A stretch of 64,000 nt of DNA from Bruticola sp004554425 (GTDB lineage: Bacteria > Vulcanimicrobiota > Xenobia > Xenobiales > Xenobiaceae): assembly GCA_958366945.1 (NCBI GenBank), contig CATXCY010000002.1, positions 62,001 through 126,000 of the forward strand, in the 5' to 3' direction. The notes beneath the pieces are model-generated. The model was not told the origin of the DNA and did no database searches. It saw nothing but the letters and a program-made list of their open reading frames with translations. Made by a program: the position numbers and the translations under genes. Below, one piece after another: positions 50,751 to 58,837 of the stretch. Position 1 is the first letter of the stretch. Each line of letters begins with the position of its first letter.

Positions 50751-52330
50751 TGAAGCGGATTCTGATAATTTTAATCATTGTCGCCATTGCTGTGGGCGGG
50801 GGATTCCTGTTCATGCGTTCGCGCAGTGCTAACGATAAACAAGTTTTCAGAACTAAGCCTGTAAGCAAAGGCACCATTCAGTCGGTGGTGACGGCTACTG
50901 GCGAACTTACGGCCGTAACCGCTGTCGATGTTGGTTCTGAAGTTTCAGGCGTAATCGATAAAATTTATGTCGAGCACAACTCAAAAGTAAAAAAAGGCCA
51001 AATCTTGGCTCAAATTAACCCTGAAACTTTGCAAGCGCAAGTTGACAAAGCTGAAGCCAGCTTGGCTCGTTATCGCTCTTCTTACGATAATGCCGTCTCT
51101 AAAGCCGACAATTCCAAAGCTTCTGTCAAAAAAGCTGAGGCTTCTTTACTTTCCCAGCAAGCTCAAGCTAAAAAGAGCCAAGCGGCCGTGGAAAATGCTC
51201 GAGCTAATGTCTCCAATTCTCAAGCCAATTTCCACACTGCCAAAGCCAATTTGGCTAAGAGTGAAGCCGAATATGCCAATGCCAAAGCCAATTACGAGCG
51301 TTGGAATAAGCTTTTTGTTCAAGATTTAGTCTCACGCAGCGAGCGCGACGATGCTTACACTTCTATGCTGACTAGTAAAGCCTCGGTTGAAGCTTCCAAA
51401 GCTGGCTTAGACGCGGCCAACGCCTCTCTCAAGAGTGCTCAAATTGATTTGCAATCGGCCCTGATTAGTTACGAAGGTGCCCAGGCCGATGTAGAAGCAG
51501 CTCGCATTCAGGTGGAGGCGGCTCGCGATGATGCTGCCGCTTCTGAAGCTTCAGTAACAGGTGCTGCTGCTGACGTCAAACAAGCTGAAGCCAGCTTAAA
51601 TTCAGCTAAAGTAGATTTAAGCAAGACTAGCATCACTTCGCCTATTGACGGCATTGTGCTTAGCATTGAAGTTTCCGAAGGTCAAACGGTAGCTTCTCAA
51701 TATCAAACTCCTGAATTATTTAAGTTGGCCCAAAACTTAGACTCTATGCAAGTTGAAGCTACTGTGGATGAAGCCGATATCGGTCAAATTCACGTTGGTG
51801 ATAAAGCTAGTTTTACTGTCGATGCTTGGCCCGACAAGATCTTCCAAGGCAAAGTTCAAGAAGTGCGTAAGGCCGCTGAAACGACCAATAATGTAGTAAC
51901 TTTCCCAGTTATTATTGCCACTAACAACCCTGATATGTGCCTTATTCCAGGTATGACTGCTACAGTTAATATCCAAACTTTAAAACATAGCGATATTCTT
52001 CTGGTGCCTAGTGCCGCTTTGCGCTTTAAACCCAGCGAGGCTGTGAACATTTCTGGCACAGACAATAAAGCTGCCGAGGAAGTAGCTAGTACTTCTACTA
52101 GTGGCGATATTGTTGAAAAGAAAGCTATTCGCGTCCTTTATATAGAGGATAAAGACGATCCCACCGGATTGGTACGTATAGAAGTAACGACAGGATTAAC
52201 TGACGGTACCAATACGGAAGTAGAGTCCCCTGATTTGAAGGAAGGAGATTTGGTCGTAGTGGGCAGCACCGACAAGAGCTTGGTAAAATCAAGCAACCGT
52301 AATAAGAAACGTGGCGGCCCTCCCTTCTAA
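50750..52330 (+). CDS. macA: MacA-type periplasmic adaptor (membrane fusion protein)
   Basis: A 526-residue adaptor. N-terminal anchor helix 4-21 (ILIILIIVAIAVGGGF), then barrel-sandwich halves (GTIQSVVTATGELTAVTAVDVGSEVSG, VEHNSKVKKGQILAQINP) and, at the far side, KTSITSPIDGIVLSIEVSEGQTV. Between them, about residues 100-290, lies a very long Ala/Lys/Glu/Ser coiled-coil hairpin, longer than in E. coli MacA (371 residues in total). The beta-barrel follows (VEATVDEADIGQIHVG), and the C-terminus is Lys-rich (NRNKKRGGPPF). It links the TolC-type channel with the MacB-type permease. Its long hairpin could reach a distant channel or peptidoglycan gap. Confidence 0.9.
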   Translation: MKRILIILIIVAIAVGGGFLFMRSRSANDKQVFRTKPVSKGTIQSVVTATGELTAVTAVDVGSEVSGVIDKIYVEHNSKVKKGQILAQINPETLQAQVDKAEASLARYRSSYDNAVSKADNSKASVKKAEASLLSQQAQAKKSQAAVENARANVSNSQANFHTAKANLAKSEAEYANAKANYERWNKLFVQDLVSRSERDDAYTSMLTSKASVEASKAGLDAANASLKSAQIDLQSALISYEGAQADVEAARIQVEAARDDAAASEASVTGAAADVKQAEASLNSAKVDLSKTSITSPIDGIVLSIEVSEGQTVASQYQTPELFKLAQNLDSMQVEATVDEADIGQIHVGDKASFTVDAWPDKIFQGKVQEVRKAAETTNNVVTFPVIIATNNPDMCLIPGMTATVNIQTLKHSDILLVPSAALRFKPSEAVNISGTDNKAAEEVASTSTSGDIVEKKAIRVLYIEDKDDPTGLVRIEVTTGLTDGTNTEVESPDLKEGDLVVVGSTDKSLVKSSNRNKKRGGPPF

Positions 52331-52343
52331 GCGATAAAAGATT

Positions 52344-53561
52344 ATGAGTTGGTTTATGATTATGCGCATTGCAGGCTTAGCTCTGCTGCGCAATAAGATG
52401 CGTTCCTTCCTGACAATGTTGGGCATTATTATCGGCGTTTCTACCGTTATTACTATGGTAGCGCTTGGTACTGGTACGCAAAATTCCATTCAGTCCAGCA
52501 TTGCCAATTTGGGAACCAATACTATTACAGTTTCTGCCTGGTCTGTACGCCAAGGAGGTGCCCGCAGCGGCGCTTACGGAAGTTCGCGCCTTACTGTTCA
52601 AGATAGCGAAGCTATTCACGAAGCTGTGCCCGATTTGGCCCAGGTCAGCCCTATTACCCAAAATACTGCCCAGGTAATTTTTCAGGAGCAAAACTGGTCG
52701 ACTACGGTAGTGGGCTGTGCCGAAGGCTACCAAGCTATAAAAAGTTGGAATTTAACCAGAGGCCGTTTCATTACTGATGAAGATGTGCGCGGTCGCGTAA
52801 AGGTGTGTGTCTTGGGCGCTACCGTAGCTGACGAATTGTTCGCTAGTGCCAACCCTATAGGTCAGAGCGTGCGTATTAACAAAACGCCTGTTTTAGTTGT
52901 GGGTGTATTGGAAGCTAAAGGTGATGGAGGCTTTGGCCCCAGTCAAGACGATACGGTTTTGGTGCCCTATACTACAGCTATGTATCGTCTGTTCAGCTTG
53001 CGTTATTTGCGCAATATCCAATGCTCGGCCAAAAGCGAAGATGTAGTTGATAGTTGTGTCGACGACATTACCGCTTTATTGCGTGCTCGTCACCGTTTAC
53101 AAGACAGTGATGAAGATGATTTTAGGGTAAATACTCAAGCAGAATTAGCCAGTATGATGGCCGAATCTACTCAGACGTTTACTCTTTTCCTGGGCGGTAT
53201 TGCCTCAGTTTCATTGCTTGTAGGTGGTATCGGCATTATGAATATTATGTTGGTATCCGTTACTGAGCGAATACGTGAAATCGGTATTCGTATGGCCTTG
53301 GGAGCTAAAGGAAGCGACATTTTGCGTCAATTCTTGGTTGAGTCGCTAATGTTGAGTTTAGTAGGTGGTGTGATAGGCGTAATTTTAGCTTTTATCTTAA
53401 CTACTTTAGCTTCGAAGTTTATGTCTATGAGTATGCAAATTTCGCCTGCAGCTATTGTAATGGCTGTGGTCTTCTCGGCTACAGTAGGTGTTTTCTTCGG
53501 ACTTTATCCTGCCGTACAAGCTTCTAAGCTCGATCCTATTCAGGCCCTACGCCATGAATAG
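52344..53561 (+). CDS. MacB-type ABC permease without ATPase domain
   Basis: A 405-residue inner-membrane permease: first helix at about 12-40 (ALLRNKMRSFLTMLGIIIGVST), periplasmic MacB_PCD region about 45-265, and a FtsX-type bundle at about 285-400 (GGIGIMNIMLVSVTERIREIGIRMALGAKGSDIL, FGLYPAVQASKLDPIQALRHE spread over its end). E. coli MacB carries an N-terminal ATPase in the same chain; here none is attached and none is encoded next to the operon. The ATPase must be a separate gene elsewhere. It is 13 bases after macA. A terminator follows. Confidence 0.9.
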   Translation: MSWFMIMRIAGLALLRNKMRSFLTMLGIIIGVSTVITMVALGTGTQNSIQSSIANLGTNTITVSAWSVRQGGARSGAYGSSRLTVQDSEAIHEAVPDLAQVSPITQNTAQVIFQEQNWSTTVVGCAEGYQAIKSWNLTRGRFITDEDVRGRVKVCVLGATVADELFASANPIGQSVRINKTPVLVVGVLEAKGDGGFGPSQDDTVLVPYTTAMYRLFSLRYLRNIQCSAKSEDVVDSCVDDITALLRARHRLQDSDEDDFRVNTQAELASMMAESTQTFTLFLGGIASVSLLVGGIGIMNIMLVSVTERIREIGIRMALGAKGSDILRQFLVESLMLSLVGGVIGVILAFILTTLASKFMSMSMQISPAAIVMAVVFSATVGVFFGLYPAVQASKLDPIQALRHE

Positions 53562-53585
53562 TGGTAAAAAATAGTTTGTGAAGCT

Positions 53586-53636
53586 ATAAATAAAAGAGCT
53601 CTACTCGAATAATTCGGGCAGAGCTCTTTTATTTAT
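53586..53636. terminator. Bidirectional terminator after the efflux operon
   Basis: A perfect 17-bp stem (53586-53602 with 53620-53636) centred on gagctc, with A- and T-rich ends, sits between convergent genes. Confidence 0.9.
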
Positions 53637-53646
53637 GTTGGATCTT

Positions 53647-54030
53647 TTATTCTACTTCCAAACGGATTTTCATAGAATTAGTGCGTTTGTGGCCGCTAGT
53701 TTGAGCGAAATGCAACTCGCCTGAACCTCTGGCGTTGCTGCTGGAAGAATCGAAATAAAAGACTTTGCATCCGTTTTCCGGATCGTCGTCAGAGGGCTGC
53801 TGGAATTTCTCAACGCCGGCTAAGGGAAAATGCTTGCTGGTGCGAGTGAGTTCAGTTTCGATAGAAGTTTCTCCGCCAGTTGGAAATTCGATTCCGAACA
53901 GGCCGGTATCATAGTCTATCTCTAAGATTCCAGGTCGTGCAGGGTAAATGCGTCCTTTTTTCTTCAGCTCTTTGTAAAGGGGTGAAGGAGGACGGTGTAG
54001 AGTAGGGACGGATAGGGGGGTGGCCGACAA
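53647..54030 (-). CDS. Small protein of unknown function
   Basis: A 127-residue soluble protein without signal peptide or membrane helix. It reads LEIDYDTGLFGIEFPTGGETSIETELTRTSKHFP in the middle, which is beta-strand rich, and ends MKIRLEVE. I recognise no family. TTG start is supported by GGAGG 6 bases before it (54037-54041). It ends at the efflux terminator. The radical SAM gene lies upstream on the same strand with a 105-base gap. Confidence 0.6.
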   Translation of the reverse strand: MSATPLSVPTLHRPPSPLYKELKKKGRIYPARPGILEIDYDTGLFGIEFPTGGETSIETELTRTSKHFPLAGVEKFQQPSDDDPENGCKVFYFDSSSSNARGSGELHFAQTSGHKRTNSMKIRLEVE

Positions 54031-54135
54031 GTTATGCCTCCGGCATATATTATTAACCGATTTAGTCAGTTTAACTATAAAGCCAAACTATATAGAATCG
54101 GCTGAAGTTTTTGAGTAATTCTTTGAAGGAAGTAC

Positions 54136-55509
54136 TCAAGTAGTTTGGTTTTGAGGAGTGCGTTTAGTTTGTTTGGCCCACCAGCGCTCGCGCTCGATAT
54201 TAGCTTCAGAGCCTGACTCATGCAAGCCTATATCGACAGCTAGCTCACCTTTGCCGCAATAGCTTCCTATTTTCCTATCAACGTTAAGAGGATCGCAAGC
54301 CGTAATATAGCCTATAAGTAAGGGAGCGTTGGGAAGTTGGCGTAAATTCCACCCCAACTTCAGACGGATAAACAAACTAAAAAAGTCGGGCAGTAGTTTC
54401 AACGCTTTGAAACTCAGCAAGGAGAAACATAAGCGCAGGAACCACAGGATCTTATCTAGAGATGTCTTCGCTTGAGGGAGCATATCCAACACAGGCTCAA
54501 CTTTTTGCCAATTTACAAAATCGGAAATTGGTAAAAATTGCTTGTTGTGCCTGATTAAAAGGTTATGTTGTACGTATAGACATTTACGTACGCCCAAGAA
54601 AGACAGCAAAGCAAAGTAAAGCTTCTGGAAATAGAAACACTCTTGTCTGGGACATAGGCCTCCGCTTTGTTCATATACTAAGTCTATGACTTGATCGGGC
54701 ATAAGCAAAGAATCGCTTTGGCGGAAATAGCCCAGAGCACGAGTTCCTAAGAACATTACTTCGCGTATAAAGGTGTGATTTTTGGCATAGTCGAGCACTT
54801 TACCAATTTCATGCTCGTTGCATTGGGGCATTACTACCATGACCAAACTGGTCGCTATGCCAAGTTCTTCCAAATTTTTCAAAATCTTCAGCTTAATATG
54901 GGTAAGACGGGCACCTCTTATGCGCATATAGGCTTCGTCATCGAAACCATCAAACTGAAGAAAAACTTCGTCTAAGCCGGCTTCTTTCAAAGATTTTGCG
55001 TAGCCGGGATCGGCCAACTTAAGGCCATTAGTGTGCAAAGAAGCAATATGGCCATGTTTGCGAATTTCTTGCAAAAATTGAGGCAAATCTGGACAAAGTG
55101 TCGGCTCGGCAGATATTAAATCTATTTTTAACTTGCGCCCCTTATGGCGATCCATAAAAGCAACTAATTGTTCCAATTTAAGATCGGGAACGGGCGGAGG
55201 AGTTTCTTTGGCATTGGATTCGGCACTAGCTAAGCAAATTGGGCATTGCAAATTGCATTTCTCTGTCATGCGAATAAGGTAATCGCGTTGCCTCAATTCT
55301 TTGTTTTGCATTACCGAAAAGAAATAACGATCCAAAGGCGCATAATAATTGGCATGCTCAGAAAGTAAACACTGGAAATGTCCATGCTCAGGACACTCTT
55401 TGTAAAGGTATACTTTCCCTTCGGCTTCCACTACTTTGGCAAGCACATCCTTTAAACAAATAGGACATACGGAATAGGTGCTGCGTATTGGTTTCGGCTC
55501 AGTGCACAT
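54136..55509 (-). CDS. Radical SAM enzyme with N-terminal zinc-ribbon-like motif (Tes-like)
   Basis: A 457-residue radical SAM protein. Early CPICLKDVLAKV and CPEHG (about 15-42) form a zinc-ribbon-like pair. The radical SAM cluster motif CNLQCPIC (CxxxCxxC) is near residue 85. SAEPTLCPDLPQFLQEI and LHTNGLKL follow, as do a helical region at about 355-400, and two more Cys (ITACDPLNV, GSYCGKG) near the end. The N-terminal layout recalls tetraether lipid synthase (Tes)-type proteins, which join lipid tails; that link is by pattern only. ATG 55509 is used; TTG 55524 would add five residues. A lone gene, so the substrate is open. Confidence 0.75.
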   Translation of the reverse strand: MCTEPKPIRSTYSVCPICLKDVLAKVVEAEGKVYLYKECPEHGHFQCLLSEHANYYAPLDRYFFSVMQNKELRQRDYLIRMTEKCNLQCPICLASAESNAKETPPPVPDLKLEQLVAFMDRHKGRKLKIDLISAEPTLCPDLPQFLQEIRKHGHIASLHTNGLKLADPGYAKSLKEAGLDEVFLQFDGFDDEAYMRIRGARLTHIKLKILKNLEELGIATSLVMVVMPQCNEHEIGKVLDYAKNHTFIREVMFLGTRALGYFRQSDSLLMPDQVIDLVYEQSGGLCPRQECFYFQKLYFALLSFLGVRKCLYVQHNLLIRHNKQFLPISDFVNWQKVEPVLDMLPQAKTSLDKILWFLRLCFSLLSFKALKLLPDFFSLFIRLKLGWNLRQLPNAPLLIGYITACDPLNVDRKIGSYCGKGELAVDIGLHESGSEANIERERWWAKQTKRTPQNQTT

Positions 55510-55732
55510 TATGAAAAATCCCAAAAAAGCCAGCTAACTGGTGTATTTCAGAATGCTTTCCAGCCTGTACAAGGAATCCTGCCATTTAACTTTTATAAAA
55601 TGTTTTTTTGACGATAGAGATCCTCAGCCTTGAAGTTGTGTTATATTAAGGCGTATTGGCTGTGCTTTAAAGGATATTTATGCGGCAAGCGGGGGAAATA
55701 AAGCTTGGCACCAGCCCAAGGACAATTTTTTT

Positions 55733-57610
55733 ATGAATTTTCAATCATTTGTTAAAAAATTCAGCGTTTTGTATGTGGTGATTTTCTTACTTATACCAAC
55801 TCAGGAAGTTGATGCTGAGGGAATTTGGCGTGAGGTAAAGGGAAAAGATCGTACTCATGTTGTTAAAAGTGGCGAAAATCTGTATACCATAGCCAAAAAT
55901 TATGGATTAGCTATTGAACATTTAGCTTTTGCCAATGGACGTGATCCTAACAATATCAATGTCGCTCCCGGTACATCATTACTTATTCCTGGACGTAGAG
56001 TTTTGCCTAGCAATCCTCCGGACAATGGGCTGGTAGTCAATTTGCCAGAGCGTGGTGTCTATCTTTTCCGCAATGGCTCTTTTGAAAAATTTTATCCTAT
56101 CGCTATTGGTCAGCCTGGCAAGTTTGAAACTCCTACAGGTAGCTATACTATCGAATCGCGCACCAAAGATCCGGCTTGGTTCCCTCCTGCATGGTCTGGC
56201 TTAAAAGATGAAGTAGTGCCCGCTGGTCCAGACAATCCTTTAGGCGATCGTTGGATTGGCATAACTGCTCCAGGCATAGGCTTCCACTCTACTACTGCTC
56301 CTATGTCTATTGGTCAAGCCGTTTCGCACGGATGTATGAGAATGTACCCCAACTCTGTACATGAGCTTTTTGAAAAAGTGCAAGTTGGTTGGCCTGTACG
56401 TATCGATTATGAAGTATCTAAAATAGGGTGTGATTATGATGAAGATCGCTATTATTTGGTAACATATCCCGATATTTACAAGAAAAATTCACTGACCAAA
56501 TCGGTAAATAAAACTTTGCAAGATGTCGGCTTGTCTGTGGCTCCCGAAGATTTGAAGTATTTTGCTAAAACTGATGGCGTATGCAAAGAACTTTATGTTA
56601 GTGGTGTCAGCGTTTCAGTAGGTGCCCAGCGCTTGCGTGAATGGCCGATTGAGCCTTCTATGGTCGATGGAAGTATTTGGGGCTCTCCCAAAATTGCTGC
56701 GGCTGTCGGCTTAAATGTAGAATGGGACAACGATAAACAAGTTGTTAAAGTAAGTCGCAATAAAGAAATTCTTTATTTCCCTGTCAACGACAACTATGTG
56801 CTCGACTTCAACGATGTGCCCGTAGGTTGTAAGGCCTGGGTGGCTGGCTCGGCCCGCAAGGTCGGCTCGGCAACTATTATTCCTTTGCGTCCGATTTTGC
56901 AAGCATTTAAAGTGCCCAACCAATGGATTGAGGAAGAACGCGAATTGCGTTTATCCGTATTGCCAAAAGTTAAAGCTAAGCCCAAAACCGCACAAGCTGT
57001 CCATAAAAATGGGGCGCCTACCGCCACAAAGCCTACTCCTAAGGCAGCGTCTACTCAACCTAAAGCTGCAGTCGAGCCTAAAGCTACCGAGCCTAAGATA
57101 GCGCCTACTCAGCCGAAAGCTGCAGTCGAGCCTAAAGCTACCGAGCCTAAGATAGCGCCTACTCAGCCGAAAGCTGCAGTCGAGCCTAAAGCTACCGAAG
57201 TAAAAGCTACCGAGCCTAAGGCAGCGCCTACTCAGCCGAAAGCTGCAGTCGAGCCTAAAGCTACCGAAGTAAAAGTTACCGAGCCTAAGGCAGCGCCTAC
57301 TCAGCCTAAAGCTGCAGTCGAGCCTAAAGCTACCGAAGTAAAAGTTGCCGAGCCTAAGGTAGCGCCTACTCAGCCTAAAGCTGCAGTCGAGCCTAAAGGT
57401 GGAAAATACAGCTCTCCAAGTGTGCCTGCTCCTCCAGCCGTCAAATCTAGTGAGCAGCCAGCTTTAATTGTGCCCAAAGCCGCTCCTTTACCTGAGGAAA
57501 AAGATACCGATTTGGAAGACACTCAGGAAAAAGTAAAGTATCGCACTTGGCACAAGGCTCAGCAGCAAAATTTTATGCCTGAGCCGCAAAACGATATCGG
57601 TATCGATTAA
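55733..57610 (+). CDS. LysM and YkuD L,D-transpeptidase with Cu-amine-oxidase-N-like domain and Pro/Lys/Ala repeat tail
   Basis: A 625-residue exported enzyme predicted to make 3-3 crosslinks or attach proteins to peptidoglycan. A signal segment at 8-28 is followed by LysM (THVVKSGENLYTIAKNYGL) at about 41-86, a YkuD domain at about 103-225 with catalytic SHGCMRM near 197, a copper-amine-oxidase-N-like domain (AAVGLNVEWDNDKQVVKVSRN, LRPILQAFKVPNQW) at about 280-405, and a tail of 18- and 23-residue repeats (TQPKAAVEPKATE...). The tail probably spans the wall. The same stalk-like domain is in the amidase at 44028. The lipoprotein gene follows in 33 bases. Confidence 0.9.
   Translation: MNFQSFVKKFSVLYVVIFLLIPTQEVDAEGIWREVKGKDRTHVVKSGENLYTIAKNYGLAIEHLAFANGRDPNNINVAPGTSLLIPGRRVLPSNPPDNGLVVNLPERGVYLFRNGSFEKFYPIAIGQPGKFETPTGSYTIESRTKDPAWFPPAWSGLKDEVVPAGPDNPLGDRWIGITAPGIGFHSTTAPMSIGQAVSHGCMRMYPNSVHELFEKVQVGWPVRIDYEVSKIGCDYDEDRYYLVTYPDIYKKNSLTKSVNKTLQDVGLSVAPEDLKYFAKTDGVCKELYVSGVSVSVGAQRLREWPIEPSMVDGSIWGSPKIAAAVGLNVEWDNDKQVVKVSRNKEILYFPVNDNYVLDFNDVPVGCKAWVAGSARKVGSATIIPLRPILQAFKVPNQWIEEERELRLSVLPKVKAKPKTAQAVHKNGAPTATKPTPKAASTQPKAAVEPKATEPKIAPTQPKAAVEPKATEPKIAPTQPKAAVEPKATEVKATEPKAAPTQPKAAVEPKATEVKVTEPKAAPTQPKAAVEPKATEVKVAEPKVAPTQPKAAVEPKGGKYSSPSVPAPPAVKSSEQPALIVPKAAPLPEEKDTDLEDTQEKVKYRTWHKAQQQNFMPEPQNDIGID
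57053..57398 (+). repeat. Tandem coding repeats of the L,D-transpeptidase tail (54 and 69 bp)
   Basis: Two 54-bp units (TQPKAAVEPKATEPKIAP) are followed by three 69-bp units that add a KVTEP-like insertion, and a partial unit. The units are nearly identical in DNA, which implies recent expansion and length variation between strains. Confidence 0.85.
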
Positions 57611-57643
57611 ATTATTCTATCTTTTTGTGGAGTTGAATAAATT

Positions 57644-58168
57644 TTGTTTTCAAAAAAAAGCTTTTGCCAAATAATTCTAGGCACTTCTTTGCTGTTGTCG
57701 GCTTGTACTGGCACAACTTCAGACGGCCCTAATCCTGGTGCTATTGTTCCTGGCCAAGGAGTCAGAGAAGTTGTTCTCTTCGATACCCAAGATAAAGTAG
57801 AAAAAAACTTGGGACAGCCTGAAACTGTCACTAAAAATCCTTTCAATCCAGGTAATGTAATTGTTCAGTACCCTTCTAAAGGTTTGGAAATTTCTTATTT
57901 GGATGGAACTGTTGGCAGCATTTTACTTTATTCTGCTGGACCTAAAGACGGCGTCACTTGGCAAACTTATCAAGGTTCTACGGCCGAAGGCTTGTGGCCT
58001 GAATCTAGCTTAAAAACTGTAAAGTCTAAGCTTGGACAGCCTCTAAAAGAACTGCCTCAAGCGATAGTTTATCCCGGTTTGTGGATTCGTTTAGATTCTA
58101 AAGGCCAAATAGAAAGCTTCAGTATAAGCAAAGATGAAGCCAACCAATTAAAAGAACTGGGCGATTAA
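57644..58168 (+). CDS. Putative lipoprotein of unknown function
   Basis: A 174-residue protein with a lipoprotein signal: hydrophobic IILGTSLLLSAC, with lipobox LSAC at about 17-20, then a Gly/Pro-rich linker. The mature part contains two short repeats, VEKNLGQPETV and VKSKLGQPLKEL, each followed by beta strands (IVQYPSKGLEISYLDG, IVYPGLWIRLDSKG), as in SmpA/BamE-like small outer-membrane lipoproteins; that is a loose resemblance. TTG start with GGAG 11 bases upstream. It lies 33 bases after the L,D-transpeptidase gene and likely shares its transcript. Confidence 0.7.
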   Translation: MFSKKSFCQIILGTSLLLSACTGTTSDGPNPGAIVPGQGVREVVLFDTQDKVEKNLGQPETVTKNPFNPGNVIVQYPSKGLEISYLDGTVGSILLYSAGPKDGVTWQTYQGSTAEGLWPESSLKTVKSKLGQPLKELPQAIVYPGLWIRLDSKGQIESFSISKDEANQLKELGD

Positions 58169-58187
58169 GTTTAGAGCATAGGCCCAC

Positions 58188-58236
58188 AAAAAAAGGCACA
58201 GCTTCTTCTCCATTTGTGAGTAAGAGGCTGTGCCTT
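58188..58236 (-). terminator. Terminator of the TPR-protein operon
   Basis: A 15-bp stem with one G-T pair (58193-58207 with 58222-58236) is followed on the minus strand by a T-run. The plus side has no T-run. Confidence 0.8.
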
Positions 58237-58263
58237 GTCGATCTATAAAATAGTTAGATTTCC

Positions 58264-58749
58264 TTAAGCTTTAGTTAAAGCATCTAAATCATGCTTAGCA
58301 TAAGCGTTATTGGGATCGAGCTCTAAAGCTTTTTTCAAACTCTCAATAGCTTCTTCTGTTTTGCCCTTTTGAGCCATGACGTTGCCGCGCAAATAGTGAA
58401 CCATGCTATTATCGTTATCTAAACCGGAAGCTTGGACAAGTTGCTCGAGAGCCAAATCTAAATAGGCTCCTCCTTTTTGGGCATAGAGGTTGGCTAACAT
58501 AATCCAGCCGTCGATATTCATATAATTTTCGCGTAAGCTTTTTTGAATAAAATCTACAGCAGGGTCTATGAAACCGGCGGTACCATAAATTTCGGCCAAC
58601 TTGTAAAGCACTTCCGCGTCACGCGGATCAAACTTATAAGCTTCGGTGAATTCTTGAACAGCTTCTTTTATTTCTCCGGCTTCGTAGCAACGCTTGCCAC
58701 GTTCGCGATGAAGCTCAGCCATGCGATAATGTTCGTTACTCATTGTCAT
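58264..58749 (-). CDS. TPR-repeat protein
   Basis: A 161-residue protein composed of four tetratricopeptide repeats: GKRCYEAGEIKEAVQEFTEAYKFDP, AEIYGTAGFIDPAVDFIQKSL, a diverged ANLYAQKGGAYLDLALEQL and GNVMAQKGKTEEAIESLKKALELDP form the repeats. A protein-protein adaptor in the cytoplasm is likely. ATG 58749 is preferred because GAAGG stands 10 bases before and the repeats begin soon after; in-frame GTG 58821 would add 24 residues. It follows the SGNH-hydrolase gene by 88 bases and ends the minus-strand run. Confidence 0.85.
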   Translation of the reverse strand: MTMSNEHYRMAELHRERGKRCYEAGEIKEAVQEFTEAYKFDPRDAEVLYKLAEIYGTAGFIDPAVDFIQKSLRENYMNIDGWIMLANLYAQKGGAYLDLALEQLVQASGLDNDNSMVHYLRGNVMAQKGKTEEAIESLKKALELDPNNAYAKHDLDALTKA

Positions 58750-58837
58750 AGCACAATTACCTTCTACTGCAGAGTATTTCTCCAGCTCCTGTTTCTGCCA
58801 TAATTGGCCAGAAACCTCCACAAAAGCTCAATATCGG

